The notes under the pieces were generated by a model that saw only the letters and a program-made list of their open reading frames with translations, ran no database searches and was not told the DNA's origin. From positions 99,143 to 163,142 of the forward strand of contig JANQNY010000082.1 in assembly GCA_028279345.1 (NCBI GenBank): a stretch of 64,000 bases of DNA, in the 5' to 3' direction. This stretch comes from Geminicoccaceae bacterium (GTDB lineage: Bacteria > Pseudomonadota > Alphaproteobacteria > Geminicoccales > Geminicoccaceae). The translations under genes were made by a program, and so were the position numbers. Shown one piece after another: positions 1-9,119 of the stretch (position 1 is its first letter; every line of letters begins with the position of its first letter).

Positions 1-377
1 AACGCCAGCATCTGACCTCCATCGACCCGCAAGGTCGCCTCCGTGAAGTAGACCCGGCGGCCGTGGGATTTGACGCGTCCCTCGGAGACCATGCACCCTT
101 CCTTGGCTTGGCCCGTGAACTGGACGGTGAGCGAGAGCGTAAGCGAGTGCTTCTGCGGTGCGCCGGGTGGCACGTAGAGCCCGGCGAAGCCGCAGGCCAT
201 GTCGATCATCGCCGCGGCGATACCCCCATGCACGACACCGCTGCGATTGAGGTGCCAGGGCTCGATCGGCGCCTCGATGCGAACAAAGCCCTCCTCCCAG
301 GTGACGACCTCGACGCCCATGGCTTGGGCGAAGGCGCTGGGGTTCTCGTCGACGCCGGCGGGACCGCGCTCAGCCAT
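1..377 (-). CDS. PaaI-family hotdog thioesterase (3' end outside window)
   Basis: The minus strand reads open from an ATG at 377 to the window edge (125 codons). The translation has the hotdog-fold pattern of PaaI-type acyl-CoA thioesterases: an N-terminal FAQAMGVEVV strand, a central GVVHGGIAAAMIDMA segment (the helix that carries the family's catalytic Asp) and a later SLTVQFTGQA strand. Such enzymes hydrolyse CoA thioesters, often of aromatic acids, in the cytoplasm. The start overlaps the stop of the upstream flavin reductase gene by 8 bases (ATGGCTGA), so the two are probably translationally coupled. The C-terminus is missing only because the window ends. The exact substrate is unknown. 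Confidence 0.85.
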   Translation of the reverse strand, partial: MAERGPAGVDENPSAFAQAMGVEVVTWEEGFVRIEAPIEPWHLNRSGVVHGGIAAAMIDMACGFAGLYVPPGAPQKHSLTLSLTVQFTGQAKEGCMVSEGRVKSHGRRVYFTEATLRVDGGQMLA

Positions 378-894
378 CGCCTAGCCGCCCGTAGCGACCG
401 CGAACGAGCACCAGCGGCTCGCGCTCGAAGCGAGCATAGCGCTCGACTTGGCCCAGGAGAATGATGTGATCCCCGGCCGAATACTCAGCCACGCGTCGAC
501 ATTCGAAACGGGCGGCCGTGCCAGCCAGCAGCGGTGTAGCACCCAGCCCCGGGGTTGACGGGAGCTCGCCGAAGCTGTCGAGGCTGCGGCGGGCGAAGCG
601 GTGGACGAGCGCCTCCTGGTCGGCGGCGAGCACGTTGACCGCGAAATGCGATGCGATCGCGAAGGCCTCGAAGCAGATCGTCGTGCGGGCCAGACACCAG
701 GAGACCAGCGGGGGCTCGAGCGACACGCTTGCAAAGGAGTTGACGGTCAAGCCCACGCGCTTGCCGTCGTCGAGCGCGCAAGTGACGACGGTGACGCCCG
801 TGGCGAAGCTCGACAACGCGTGCCGGTACACCCGGTCGGGTTTGGTCGACGCGTCATCGCGGCCGTCGACGCTCGGCGTCGCAGGCTGTCCCAT
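370..894 (-). CDS. Flavin reductase-like FMN-binding protein (HpaC type)
   Basis: This 174-residue cytoplasmic protein matches the flavin reductase domain used as the small component of two-component flavin monooxygenases. Visible family features are YRHALSSFATGVTVVT near residue 23, GLTVNSFASVSLEPPLVSWCL (the flavin-binding strand-loop region) and HFAVNVLAADQ. A role in NAD(P)H-dependent reduction of FMN/FAD for a partner oxygenase is inferred from the family; no partner oxygenase lies in the window. The gene is followed with an 8-base overlap by a PaaI-type thioesterase, suggesting a shared catabolic transcript. Upstream lies a 73-bp gap and then the end of the GST gene, on the same strand. 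Confidence 0.85.
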   Translation of the reverse strand: MGQPATPSVDGRDDASTKPDRVYRHALSSFATGVTVVTCALDDGKRVGLTVNSFASVSLEPPLVSWCLARTTICFEAFAIASHFAVNVLAADQEALVHRFARRSLDSFGELPSTPGLGATPLLAGTAARFECRRVAEYSAGDHIILLGQVERYARFEREPLVLVRGRYGRLGDG

Positions 895-967
895 GAACCT
901 ACCCTAGCTGCAAAGCGGTATGAGGAGGGAGGTAGCACAGGGCGCGCATCCGGCGACACCCCGTGGC

Positions 968-1588
968 TCAGGTCAGCGGTGCGGCACAGTACTCGCGATA
1001 GCCCGGTCGTTCGGTGAGGCCGTCATACCAGCGCGCAAGCGCCGGAAGGTCGGGGCGCTCGATCGCGAGACGGAACCAGCGATCGGCCAGGAGCGCCAGC
1101 GGGATGTCGGCGATGGTGAAGGCGTCACCGGCGACGTAGGCGGTCCGCCCCAGCTGGGCTTCGAGGATCGCCAGCCGCTCGGCCACGGCCTGCCGCTGCC
1201 GCTCCACCAGGTCGAGGTCCTGCTCGGCTTCGGGTGTACGGACCAACTGCCAAAAGACGTCGCGCATTGGCGGGTAGGCTTCGGTGTGGTGCCAGTCGAG
1301 CCACATGTCCACGGGTGCGCGTGCGACGGCATCTTCCGGCCAGATCCGCCCCGCACCGTAGCGCGCGCCCAGATAGCGGAGGCAGGCGTGGCTCTCCCAG
1401 ATGATCAGGTCGCGATCCTCGAGCACGGGGATGCGGCGGTTGGGGTTCTTGGCGACGAAGCTCGCCGCATCGAGGCCGCCAAACGCCCCACCGGCGTCGA
1501 TGCGTCGAAACGGCAGCTCCAGTTCCGCCGCAGCCCACAGCACCTTCTGCACGTTGATGGAGTTGATCCGACCCCAGATCCGCAGCAT
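968..1588 (-). CDS. Glutathione S-transferase family protein
   Basis: This 206-residue protein has the two-domain GST layout. The N-terminal thioredoxin-like part (about residues 1-80) begins MLRIWGRINSINVQKVLWA and contains the cis-Pro-type segment RRIPVLED followed by LIIWESHACLRYL, which is the glutathione gamma-glutamyl contact region (the ES dipeptide). The helical C-terminal domain (about 90-200) contains AGDAFTIADIPLALLADRW, the GST N-capping-box region. A strong SD (GAGGAGG) lies 4 bases before the ATG. It probably conjugates or reduces small electrophiles; the substrate cannot be read from sequence. The divergent GNAT gene starts about 90 bp away. Confidence 0.9.
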   Translation of the reverse strand: MLRIWGRINSINVQKVLWAAAELELPFRRIDAGGAFGGLDAASFVAKNPNRRIPVLEDRDLIIWESHACLRYLGARYGAGRIWPEDAVARAPVDMWLDWHHTEAYPPMRDVFWQLVRTPEAEQDLDLVERQRQAVAERLAILEAQLGRTAYVAGDAFTIADIPLALLADRWFRLAIERPDLPALARWYDGLTERPGYREYCAAPLT

Positions 1589-1681
1589 GGCGCCTCCTCA
1601 AGGCTGCATCGCCCGAACGACGCCGAGCGGTGGAGCCGATATCATCGCAGGTGGGCCGTGGGGTGCAACGGGAAGACTTGG

Positions 1682-2209
1682 ATGTCGCAGATGCCGGTGA
1701 TCCGGCCGGGCCGGCTGGAGGACGCCGCGTCGATCCTCGACGTGCAGGCGAGGAGCTGGCAGGCGACCTACGCCGGTCTCCTGCCCGAGCGCATCTTCCC
1801 GCGCGCTGGTGATCCAGGGGGCATCCGCTTCTGGGAGGGGCTGCTGCTGCGCGGCGATACGGCGACACGCGTCGTCGCAGCCGAGGGTGCACTCGTCGGC
1901 TTTGTCTCGGGTGGGCCAAGGCGCGACCCCAGGCTGCCCGCCGACGGCGAGGTCTATGCCCTCTACTTGCTGCCGGACGCCAAGCGCCGAGGGCTCGGCA
2001 GCCGCCTGCTGCGCGGGCTCGCAGGCGTTCTCGAAGGGCGCGGCTGCGTGCGTCTGGGGCTCTGGGTACTGGCCGGCAATGTCGGCGCGCAAGCCTTCTA
2101 CGCGTATCGCGGAGGTGAGGCGAAGCTGCGGCAAGTCAGCCGCGAACGTGGCGTCGAGTTCGACGAGATCGCCTATGTCTGGGATCCGATCGATCGGGCC
2201 TCGAGCTGA
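1682..2209 (+). CDS. GNAT family N-acetyltransferase
   Basis: The protein is about 175 residues long. It opens IRPGRLEDAASILDVQARSW, a typical GNAT first strand and helix, and carries the acetyl-CoA-binding motif A as YALYLLPDAKRRGLGSRLL (the R-x-x-G-x-G/S loop). The C-terminal half, AFYAYRGGEAKLRQ, corresponds to motif B. ATG 1682 follows a purine-rich GGGAAG; ATG 1691 is an in-frame alternative. The reading frame is open upstream, but that part is antisense to the GST gene and has no family similarity. The last 37 bases overlap tail-to-tail with the TRAP permease gene. The acetylated substrate is unknown. Confidence 0.85.
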   Translation: MSQMPVIRPGRLEDAASILDVQARSWQATYAGLLPERIFPRAGDPGGIRFWEGLLLRGDTATRVVAAEGALVGFVSGGPRRDPRLPADGEVYALYLLPDAKRRGLGSRLLRGLAGVLEGRGCVRLGLWVLAGNVGAQAFYAYRGGEAKLRQVSRERGVEFDEIAYVWDPIDRASS

Positions 2210-4281
2210 GCCGCCATCAGCCGGCGGTGCGCCCACCATTGCTGCAAGATGATCGGCAGGAGAAGGGCGAGGCCGTAGAGATCGCTCGTTGCCCCTGGTG
2301 CGACGAGGAGGATGGCGGCGAAGGCGGCAGCGAGCCGCAGCGGCGCCGGTAGCGTCGTCAGCGCATAGCCGGCGAGTGCTACGCCCAGGGTGAAGATCCC
2401 GAGCGCGCAGGTTGCCGTGGTCTCGATGAAAGCGAGCCACGTGAAGTGCTCCGGCAGTACGATGAGGATCGCCGGCGAGTAGACGAAGACCATCGGCACA
2501 AGCACCTTGGCATTGCCCAGGCCGAAGGCGGAGATGCCGGTGCGGAACGGGTTGGCGCCGGCAATGCCGCCCGCCGCATAGGCCGATGTGCAGACCGGCG
2601 GCGTGATCTCTGAGAGCACGCCGTAGTAGAGGACGAACAGGTGCGAGGCGAGGGCCGGCACGCCGAGCTGGGCCAACGCCGGCTGGGCGACGGTCGCGAG
2701 CATGATGTAGAGCGCCGTCGTCGGCAGGCCCGCGCCCATGAACACGCAGGCCATGGCGACGAACACGAGCGAGAAGAAGAGCTGCATCTCGCTGACGGCA
2801 AAGAGCTCGAACGGCAGGAACGCCAAGAGCCCATGGAAGAAATCGGCGGCGTCGAGCGCGCCGGCGGTGACCATGAAGCCGAGGCGGAAGGCGACGCCCG
2901 TCGTGTTGATGACGCCCACGACGATCCCCACGGCCGCCGCCGCGGCGCCCACGGCGAGCGCATGCTTGGCCCCGATCTCGAAGGCGGTCACCAGGTCCCG
3001 GAGCGACATGCGGTGGTAGGGATTGACCAGGCCGACGGCGATGCAGGCGGTGATCCCCCAGAAGGCCGCCATGTAGGGCGTGTAGCCCGAGAACAGCACG
3101 TAGATGAGCACGACCAGCGGGATCATCGTCGGCCAGCCGCGGCGGAAGACCTCCCATAGCTTGGGCAGGTCCTCGGCTGCATAGCCCTTGAGGCCCAGGC
3201 GCCGGGCCTCGAAGTGGACGATCGTGAGGACACCCAGATAGTGCATGAGCGCGGGCACGGCCGCGGCGATGACGATGGTGGTGTAGGGAAGCTCCAGGAA
3301 CTCCGCCATGATGAAGGCGGCAGCACCCATGATCGGTGGGGTGATCTGCCCGCCGGCGGACGCGGCAGCCTCCACGCCACCGGCAAAGTGGCCCGGATAG
3401 CCCATCCGCTTCATGTTTGGGATGGTGAGCGAGCCGGTGGAGACGGTGTTGGCGACGGAGCTGCCCGAGATCGTGCCGAAGAAAGCGGAGCTGATCACCG
3501 ACACCTTCGCCGGCCCGCCCGTGTACTTGCCCGCAGCGACGAGTGCCAAATCGATGAAGAATTGGCCGAGGCCCATCCGCTGGGCGACCGTGCCGAACAG
3601 CACGAAGTGAAAGACGATCGTGGAGACGACCCACAGCGTGACGCCGAAGATGCCCTCGGCCGGGAAGTAGATGTTGTTGACGAATTGGGTCCAGGTGACG
3701 CCCGGATGCGCCAGGATCTGCAGGGGCACGTAGGGACCGAAGAGCGCGTAGGCGATGAAGACGCCGATGATGATCGGCAGCACCGGGCCCATCGCCCGGC
3801 GGGCCGCCTCGAGTGTCAACAGGATCAGGACTGTGCCGAAAACGATGTCGAGCGGCGCCGGATTGCCCTGACGCAGCGCCTGCTCCGGGAGCTGCCAGTT
3901 GAAACCGATGAGCTGCAGGTCGAAGCCGCGCCAAGTCGCGCCGATGTAGAGCGCGCAGGCGATCCCGGTGATCGCGAAGAGCCAGTCCCACGCCGGCACG
4001 CCGCCGATCGTGAGCATCCCTGGCACCTGGCGCTTGAGCGGGCCACTGCGCCAGGCCGGATAGAGGAGAAAGACCATCGAGAGGACGCCGGAAAGGTGGA
4101 TCCCCATGTGCCAGTAGTCGGCCGGGATGCCCGTTCCGGCGGTCCAGTAGTGATAGATCGCGAAGGTGACGAGAACGACGAAGACCACGCCGCCCGTCCA
4201 GCCGCGGACGCGACGCGTCTGCAGCTCGGTGTCGTATTTGGCCTCTAGCTGCTCCGCGCCGGCGGCATCGTAGCGCTGCAC
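2173..4281 (-). CDS. TRAP transporter fused permease subunit (TAXI type)
   Basis: This 702-residue polytopic membrane protein resembles the fused small plus large permease (DctQM-like) of TRAP transporters that work with TAXI-type binding proteins. It has roughly 16-18 hydrophobic segments. The large-permease region carries family-typical text such as FFGTISGSSVANTVSTGSLT and GAGLPTTALYIMLA. It would import an organic acid or related solute using an ion gradient. The binding-protein gene lies 19 bp upstream on the same strand, so the two form a complete transporter operon. The 3' end overlaps the convergent GNAT gene by 37 bases. Confidence 0.95.
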   Translation of the reverse strand: MQRYDAAGAEQLEAKYDTELQTRRVRGWTGGVVFVVLVTFAIYHYWTAGTGIPADYWHMGIHLSGVLSMVFLLYPAWRSGPLKRQVPGMLTIGGVPAWDWLFAITGIACALYIGATWRGFDLQLIGFNWQLPEQALRQGNPAPLDIVFGTVLILLTLEAARRAMGPVLPIIIGVFIAYALFGPYVPLQILAHPGVTWTQFVNNIYFPAEGIFGVTLWVVSTIVFHFVLFGTVAQRMGLGQFFIDLALVAAGKYTGGPAKVSVISSAFFGTISGSSVANTVSTGSLTIPNMKRMGYPGHFAGGVEAAASAGGQITPPIMGAAAFIMAEFLELPYTTIVIAAAVPALMHYLGVLTIVHFEARRLGLKGYAAEDLPKLWEVFRRGWPTMIPLVVLIYVLFSGYTPYMAAFWGITACIAVGLVNPYHRMSLRDLVTAFEIGAKHALAVGAAAAAVGIVVGVINTTGVAFRLGFMVTAGALDAADFFHGLLAFLPFELFAVSEMQLFFSLVFVAMACVFMGAGLPTTALYIMLATVAQPALAQLGVPALASHLFVLYYGVLSEITPPVCTSAYAAGGIAGANPFRTGISAFGLGNAKVLVPMVFVYSPAILIVLPEHFTWLAFIETTATCALGIFTLGVALAGYALTTLPAPLRLAAAFAAILLVAPGATSDLYGLALLLPIILQQWWAHRRLMAAQLEARSIGSQT

Positions 4282-4300
4282 CGGCGGCGGCTCGGCCTGC

Positions 4301-5317
4301 CTACTCCATCAAGCCCGCTTCCTTGTAGAAGCGTTCGGCACCTGGGTGCAGCGGCGTCTGCACGGCCTTGAGGGCGTTGTCCGGTGTAATGTCGGCGCCC
4401 TTGGCGTGGCCGGTGTCGAAGAGCTTGCGGCTATTGTCGTTCCACATCGCCTGGGTGATGTCGTAGATCAGCTCCTCGGGCTGATCGGCGCTCGTCACCC
4501 ACTGCGCGCCAACGGCGACCGTCTGGACATCATAGTCGATGCCTTCATAGGTGCCTGCAGGGATCTCCGCCTCGTAATAGAACGGCACGATCTCCAGGAA
4601 CTGTGCGATCTCCTCGTCGCTGAAGCTGTAGAGCTCCATGCCGCGGGTGGACGCGAGCTGCACCATCGCCGCGGTCGGCGTGCCGGCGACGTAGAAATAG
4701 GCGTCGAGCTGACCGTCGGCGAGGCGTTCGGCGCTCTGCGTGTTGTTGAGCTCTGCCTCATCGATGTTGTCGCGGTTGATCCCGAACATGTTCAAGAGCT
4801 CGAGCACGACGACCTGTGTGCCAGAGCCGGCTTGGGCGATGCCCACACGCTTGCCCTCGAGGTCGGCGATGGAGGAGAGCTCGGTGCCCTCGGGCAACAC
4901 AAGCTGCATGTGTTCTGGGAACAGGTTGGAGATCACGCGCAGCTTGTCGTAGGCGCCCTTCTCCGAGAACACGTTCTCGCCGTTGAAGGACCAATAGACG
5001 ATGTCGGCCGAAGCGAGGCCGCTTTCGATCTGGCCCGACTGCACCGCGGTGACGTTGGCGACCGACGCGTTGGACGACTGGGCGACGGCCACCAGGCCCG
5101 GCACGCCGCAGGAACCGCCTTCCTCGCACGGCCGGGAGCCGGGCGGGTTCGAGATGGCATTGGCGATGAGGCCCGCTATCGGGAAGTAGGTGCCGCCGGC
5201 ACTGCCGCTGCCGATCCGGAAAAACGCCATGTCTTGCGCGAGCACTGAGCCGAGTGCGCCCGCGCCGGCAATAGCGCCGGCGCTGAGCGTAACGAGCGTG
5301 CGTCGGTTCATTTGCAT
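4301..5317 (-). CDS. TAXI family TRAP transporter solute-binding protein
   Basis: This 338-residue periplasmic protein begins MQMNRRTLVTLSAGAIAG and continues into a hydrophobic stretch ending SVLAQ. This is a cleavable export signal with a twin-arginine-like start. The mature region has the TAXI-family opening FRIGSGSAGGTYFPIAGLIA and, later, KRVGIAQAGSGTQVVVLELL and YFYVAGTPTAAMVQL. It captures the solute for the fused permease encoded 19 bp downstream. Length and layout match the family. TAXI ligands are often glutamate-like or other organic acids, but the ligand here cannot be inferred. Confidence 0.95.
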   Translation of the reverse strand: MQMNRRTLVTLSAGAIAGAGALGSVLAQDMAFFRIGSGSAGGTYFPIAGLIANAISNPPGSRPCEEGGSCGVPGLVAVAQSSNASVANVTAVQSGQIESGLASADIVYWSFNGENVFSEKGAYDKLRVISNLFPEHMQLVLPEGTELSSIADLEGKRVGIAQAGSGTQVVVLELLNMFGINRDNIDEAELNNTQSAERLADGQLDAYFYVAGTPTAAMVQLASTRGMELYSFSDEEIAQFLEIVPFYYEAEIPAGTYEGIDYDVQTVAVGAQWVTSADQPEELIYDITQAMWNDNSRKLFDTGHAKGADITPDNALKAVQTPLHPGAERFYKEAGLME

Positions 5318-5397
5318 CCTCCCGAGAATCGATCTTATGCCGATCCCTCGACCATAGGCTCAGGTGGAGACGCATCAAGCTTCCCCGTCGCACCAGT

Positions 5398-6135
5398 TTA
5401 GAGGAATGACCGCGCGACGAGGTAGGCGCCGAGTGCGAGGAGTGCCCAGAGAAACCAACGCCGGAAGGTGGCCGGATCGAGCGCGCGCCGGAGCCGCTGG
5501 CCTGCCCACATACCGGCGAAGGCAGCGACCACGGCCACGCCGACGTCAGGTGCCAGCTCCGCCGAAAAGGCGCCGACGACGAGCAGGTTGATCGTGAGCG
5601 CCACCGTCGAGACCGTGAAGGAGAGGCCCATCGCCTGCACAAGCTCGTCCTTCTCGAGCCCGATTGCTTGGAAGTAGGGCACCACCGGGATCGACCAGGT
5701 GCCCGTTGCCGCCGTGATGAGGCCAGTGACGCCACCGGCCACCGGCCCGAGCAGCCGCTCGCGGTGCGGTGCCACCACTAGGTGCAGGGCGTAGAGGCTG
5801 CTCAGCGCATAGAGCACTAACACGACGCCCAGAATCCGCGTGCCCACGCGCGCGTTCTCCTCGTCGAGCCAGCCGACGCCCGCGAGCGTGCCCGCCACGA
5901 TTGCCAGCATCACCGGCCACAACCGTCGTACGAGGCGAATGAGGTGCCCACCTGAGAGCATCTGCCAGAGATTGGTGAGGAACGACGGCAAGATCAGAAG
6001 TGCCGCCGCCTGCACCGGTGGCATGACGAGTGCTAGGAGCCCCATGGTGATTGGCGGCAGCCCGAGCCCCACCGTGCCCTTCACCGTGCCCGCGAGCACG
6101 TAGGCGAGGGCGACGAAGAGTGTGATCGCGTCCAT
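5398..6135 (-). CDS. TSUP (TauE/SafE) family transporter
   Basis: This 245-residue membrane protein has about eight hydrophobic helices. The family's duplicated signature is visible: the N-terminal copy as GTVKGTVGLGLPPITMGLL and the C-terminal copy as GGVTGLITAATGTWSIPVVPYFQ. TSUP proteins export or import sulfur-containing anions (sulfite, sulfoacetate, taurine-related) or other organic anions. The gene follows an AEC transporter gene by 10 bp and ends an apparent YbjQ-AEC-TSUP operon, suggesting co-regulated handling of an anionic metabolite. The actual substrate is unknown. Confidence 0.9.
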   Translation of the reverse strand: MDAITLFVALAYVLAGTVKGTVGLGLPPITMGLLALVMPPVQAAALLILPSFLTNLWQMLSGGHLIRLVRRLWPVMLAIVAGTLAGVGWLDEENARVGTRILGVVLVLYALSSLYALHLVVAPHRERLLGPVAGGVTGLITAATGTWSIPVVPYFQAIGLEKDELVQAMGLSFTVSTVALTINLLVVGAFSAELAPDVGVAVVAAFAGMWAGQRLRRALDPATFRRWFLWALLALGAYLVARSFL

Positions 6136-6145
6136 GCCGTCTGCC

Positions 6146-7087
6146 CTAGCCGTAGACCGCTCGCGCGGCAGCGAACACGAGCGGCAGCGTCAAGGCCGCG
6201 GCGACCGTCTGCGTAGTGATGATCGCCGCCATGAAATCGGCGTCCCCACCGAGCTGCTTGGCGAGGATGTAGGCGCCGGGTGCGCATGGCCCCGCGTGGT
6301 AGAGGATGACGGCGAGCGCCACCGCGTCGGGTACGGCGCTAAGCCAGCAGATGACGAACGCCAGGAGCGGCATCGCCAAGAGCTTCAGAACGCCCGTGAC
6401 GGCGAGGCCCCAGGGTGCCATGCGCACGGCCGGCAGCGTCAGCCCGGCGCCGACGCAGAAGAGGGCCAGGCCGAGGGCGCTGTCGGACAAGAGCTTCGCT
6501 GCGGGGTCGAGTGGCCCAGGCAGGCCGATGCCGGTCACGTTGAGGAGCAGGCCCACGACGCAGGCGAGAATGAGCGGGTTGGACGAGAGCGCTCGCACCG
6601 TACCCCAGACCTCGGTGGTCTGCGCCGTGCCGTAGCGCATGCAGCAGACGACACCGATGATGTTGACCGTCGGCACGTAGAGCATGGCCGCGATCGCCGT
6701 CAGCGCCGCGGCCTCCGGCCCGAGCAGAGCCTGGCCTGCCGCGAGGACGATGAAGATGTTGTTCCGGGTGAGGCCCATCACCGTCGAGGGGAAGCCGGGC
6801 CCGTGGAGCCAGGGCGACGTCTTAGGCGCCGCTACGCGCATGACGAAGGCGACTGCCGTGATGGCGAGGATGGGGACGAGCACCGTCGCCACCATCGACA
6901 GCACCGAGGCGAAGTCGATTTCGGTGCGGTTGAGTGCCCGGATGATGAGCGGCGGCACGAGGACGAAGTAGACCACCGTTTCGAGCGCGCCGCGCCGCGC
7001 ATCGTCGAGAAAGCCGATGAGGCGCAGGCCCGTGCCGAACGCCGTGAGCAGGATTAGCGGCGCGATCGCCTCAAGGACGGTGGCCAC
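6146..7087 (-). CDS. AEC (auxin efflux carrier) family transporter, copy 1
   Basis: This 313-residue protein starts with GTG and has about ten transmembrane segments in two halves joined by a short hydrophilic stretch. It shows AEC features such as FVLVPPLIIRALNRTEI in the first half and ALFCVGAGLTLPAV opening the second. Characterised relatives (for example MdcF-like permeases) move malonate, malate or other carboxylates. It sits between a YbjQ-type gene (8 bp upstream) and a TSUP transporter (10 bp downstream). Two more AEC genes occur in this window, at 29.6 and 58.5 kb, each in a different setting. Confidence 0.9.
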   Translation of the reverse strand: MATVLEAIAPLILLTAFGTGLRLIGFLDDARRGALETVVYFVLVPPLIIRALNRTEIDFASVLSMVATVLVPILAITAVAFVMRVAAPKTSPWLHGPGFPSTVMGLTRNNIFIVLAAGQALLGPEAAALTAIAAMLYVPTVNIIGVVCCMRYGTAQTTEVWGTVRALSSNPLILACVVGLLLNVTGIGLPGPLDPAAKLLSDSALGLALFCVGAGLTLPAVRMAPWGLAVTGVLKLLAMPLLAFVICWLSAVPDAVALAVILYHAGPCAPGAYILAKQLGGDADFMAAIITTQTVAAALTLPLVFAAARAVYG

Positions 7088-7095
7088 GTGGCCCG

Positions 7096-7419
7096 CTAGG
7101 CGCCGAGGCGCACGGCCGTGCCCGACGATGCCACCATGATCATGCCACCGCTGCCGCCGAAGGCTTCGATGTCGAGGCTAACGCCGACCACCGCGTCGGC
7201 GCCGAGCGCCTGGGCGCGCTCGGTCATCTCCTTGAGCGCCGTCTCGCGCGCCTCCTGCAGGCTCTTCTCGTAGGCGCCGGCGCGGCCGCCGACGATGTCG
7301 CGCACCGAGGCGAACAGGTCCTTCACGATGTTCGCGCCGATGATCGATTCGCCGCTCACGACACCGAGGTATTCACGGATCTTTCGGCCTTCGATTCCGG
7401 CGGTGGTGGTCACGATCAT
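7096..7419 (-). CDS. YbjQ/UPF0145 family heavy-metal-binding-domain protein
   Basis: This 107-residue cytoplasmic protein fits the full length of the YbjQ family. Recognisable segments are [23 protein letters not shown] text near the N-terminus, [20 protein letters not shown], and [17 protein letters not shown] in the C-terminal half. The family forms small oligomeric assemblies; its cellular role is poorly known. It is the first gene of a minus-strand cluster with an AEC permease (8 bp downstream) and a TSUP transporter. Confidence 0.92.
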   Translation of the reverse strand: MIVTTTAGIEGRKIREYLGVVSGESIIGANIVKDLFASVRDIVGGRAGAYEKSLQEARETALKEMTERAQALGADAVVGVSLDIEAFGGSGGMIMVASSGTAVRLGA

Positions 7420-7495
7420 GGGCGCGGCCTCTTTCCATTGCGGCTCCGGCGGTCTCTAAAGCCGATGTGCATCACCGTCGCAACGAGCCTTAACA

Positions 7496-9109
7496 ATGAC
7501 CGACCGTGCCGCCGACCGTCTCGCCCGCCGCCTCGCCGACGCCGGTATCCGCTACGCCTTCGGCATCCCCGGCGGCGAGGTGCTGACGCTGATGGACGCG
7601 CTCGAACGTGCCGGCATCCGCTACGTCATGGTCAAGCACGAGACGGCCGGCGGGTTCATGGCGGAGGCCGTGTGGCACCGCACCGGCGCGCCGGCGCTCC
7701 TCGTCGCCACGGTCGGCCCGGGGCTTACCAACGCGGTCAACGTGGTCGCGAACGCCGCGCTCGACCGAGTGCCCATGCTGGTGCTCGCCGGCTGCGTCGA
7801 TGAAGATGAGCGGCTCGCCTACACCCACCAGGTCCTGGATCATGTGCGGCTGCTCGAGCCGTCGGTGAAGGGCAGCTTCACACTGTCGGCAGGCGTGCCC
7901 GACCTCGTCGCCGAGAAGGCGCTGCGGCTAGCGACCGACCCGCGGCCGGGTCCGGTGCACATCGATGTGCCGATCCGGGTCGCTGCTGCGCCCGGGGCGG
8001 AGGAGCCGTTTCTGCGGCGTCGGCCCACGCTCAAGGCTGCCCCGGCGCCCGGCGAAGCGCTCGATACCGCCAAGCATTGGCTCGACACGGCCCATCGGCC
8101 GCTGGTCATCGCCGGCTTCGACGCCGTCCAGGATGACGCAGGCCGTCAGCTTCAAGCCTTTGCCCACGCGCTTCGTGCGCCGGTGATCCAGACCTACAAG
8201 GCGAAGGGGCTCCTGGCCGAGGACGATGCTTGGGCGCTCGCCTCGGCCGCGCTCTCGCCGACCGCCGACAAGGTGCTCTTGCCGCTCGTCGCCGACGCCG
8301 ACGCCATCGTGCTTGCCGGCTACGATGCCGTCGAGATGCGCAGCGGTTGGCAGCACCCGTGGGACCCGAAGACGAAGCGCGTCATCGACATCGCTCCCGT
8401 TCCCAACGACCACTATCTGCACCTGGGTTCGATGAACATCGTCGCGGATGTCGGCGCGAGCCTCGCCGTGCTGCGCGACGGCGTCGAGGGCCGCTCGCGC
8501 TGGACCGAAGCGCGCGTAGCGGAGCTGCGCCAGGCCACGCGCACGCCCTTCCGCCCGGACGAGGCCTGGGGCCCCGCGGCGATCGTCGACGTCGCCCGTC
8601 GGGTGCTGCCACGCGGCACCGTGGCCACGACAGACGCCGGTGCGCATCGCATTCTCTTCAATCAGCTCTGGGACAGCTACGAGCCACGGACGCTGCTCCA
8701 ATCCAACGGGCTCTGCACGATGGGCGGTGCCGTCCCTCTGGCCATGGGCGCCAAGCTCGCCGACCCGGAGCGGCCGGCGGTGGCCTTCCTCGGCGACGGC
8801 GGCCTCCTCATGTGCCTGGGCGAGCTCGCGACCTGCCCCGAGCTTCGCATCGCCCCCGTGTTCGTCGTCTTCGTCGACCGTTCGCTGGCGCTGATCGAGA
8901 AGAAGCAGCGTGAGGTGCAGTTCCCCAAGGTCGGCGTCGACCTTGCCGGTCTCGATCTGGCCGGTGCGGCGCGCGCCCTCGGTGGGAACGGCGTCAGCGT
9001 ACGCGATCGCGCGGCGCTGGAGGCGGCGCTCGCGCAAGCCCTCGCCGCGGACCGCTTCAGCCTCATCGCCTGCGAGATCGACGAGCGGAGCTACGACGAT
9101 CGGATTTGA
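7496..9109 (+). CDS. Thiamine pyrophosphate-dependent enzyme, acetolactate synthase-like
   Basis: This 537-residue protein has the three domains of the acetolactate synthase/benzoylformate decarboxylase superfamily. The N-terminal PYR domain (about 1-170) contains VKHETAGGFMAEAV, with the conserved cofactor-activating Glu in the HE pair. A central Rossmann-like domain follows (about 190-330). The C-terminal PP domain carries the TPP/Mg motif beginning FLGDGGLLMCLGELA. The second half of that motif normally ends in NN; here the matching position reads VFVDRSLALIEKK, with Asp in place of Asn. The reaction is probably decarboxylation of a 2-oxo acid. The gene is transcribed alone, divergently from the YbjQ operon. 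Confidence 0.85.
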   Translation: MTDRAADRLARRLADAGIRYAFGIPGGEVLTLMDALERAGIRYVMVKHETAGGFMAEAVWHRTGAPALLVATVGPGLTNAVNVVANAALDRVPMLVLAGCVDEDERLAYTHQVLDHVRLLEPSVKGSFTLSAGVPDLVAEKALRLATDPRPGPVHIDVPIRVAAAPGAEEPFLRRRPTLKAAPAPGEALDTAKHWLDTAHRPLVIAGFDAVQDDAGRQLQAFAHALRAPVIQTYKAKGLLAEDDAWALASAALSPTADKVLLPLVADADAIVLAGYDAVEMRSGWQHPWDPKTKRVIDIAPVPNDHYLHLGSMNIVADVGASLAVLRDGVEGRSRWTEARVAELRQATRTPFRPDEAWGPAAIVDVARRVLPRGTVATTDAGAHRILFNQLWDSYEPRTLLQSNGLCTMGGAVPLAMGAKLADPERPAVAFLGDGGLLMCLGELATCPELRIAPVFVVFVDRSLALIEKKQREVQFPKVGVDLAGLDLAGAARALGGNGVSVRDRAALEAALAQALAADRFSLIACEIDERSYDDRI

Positions 9110-9119
9110 CGGGGCGCCA

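Noticed and set aside
1598..3991. A 797-codon open frame on the minus strand across the TRAP permease
   Set aside because: It is the same-strand alternative frame of the permease gene; its translation is Arg/Gly/His-rich with no domain, while the chosen frame gives clear TRAP helices.
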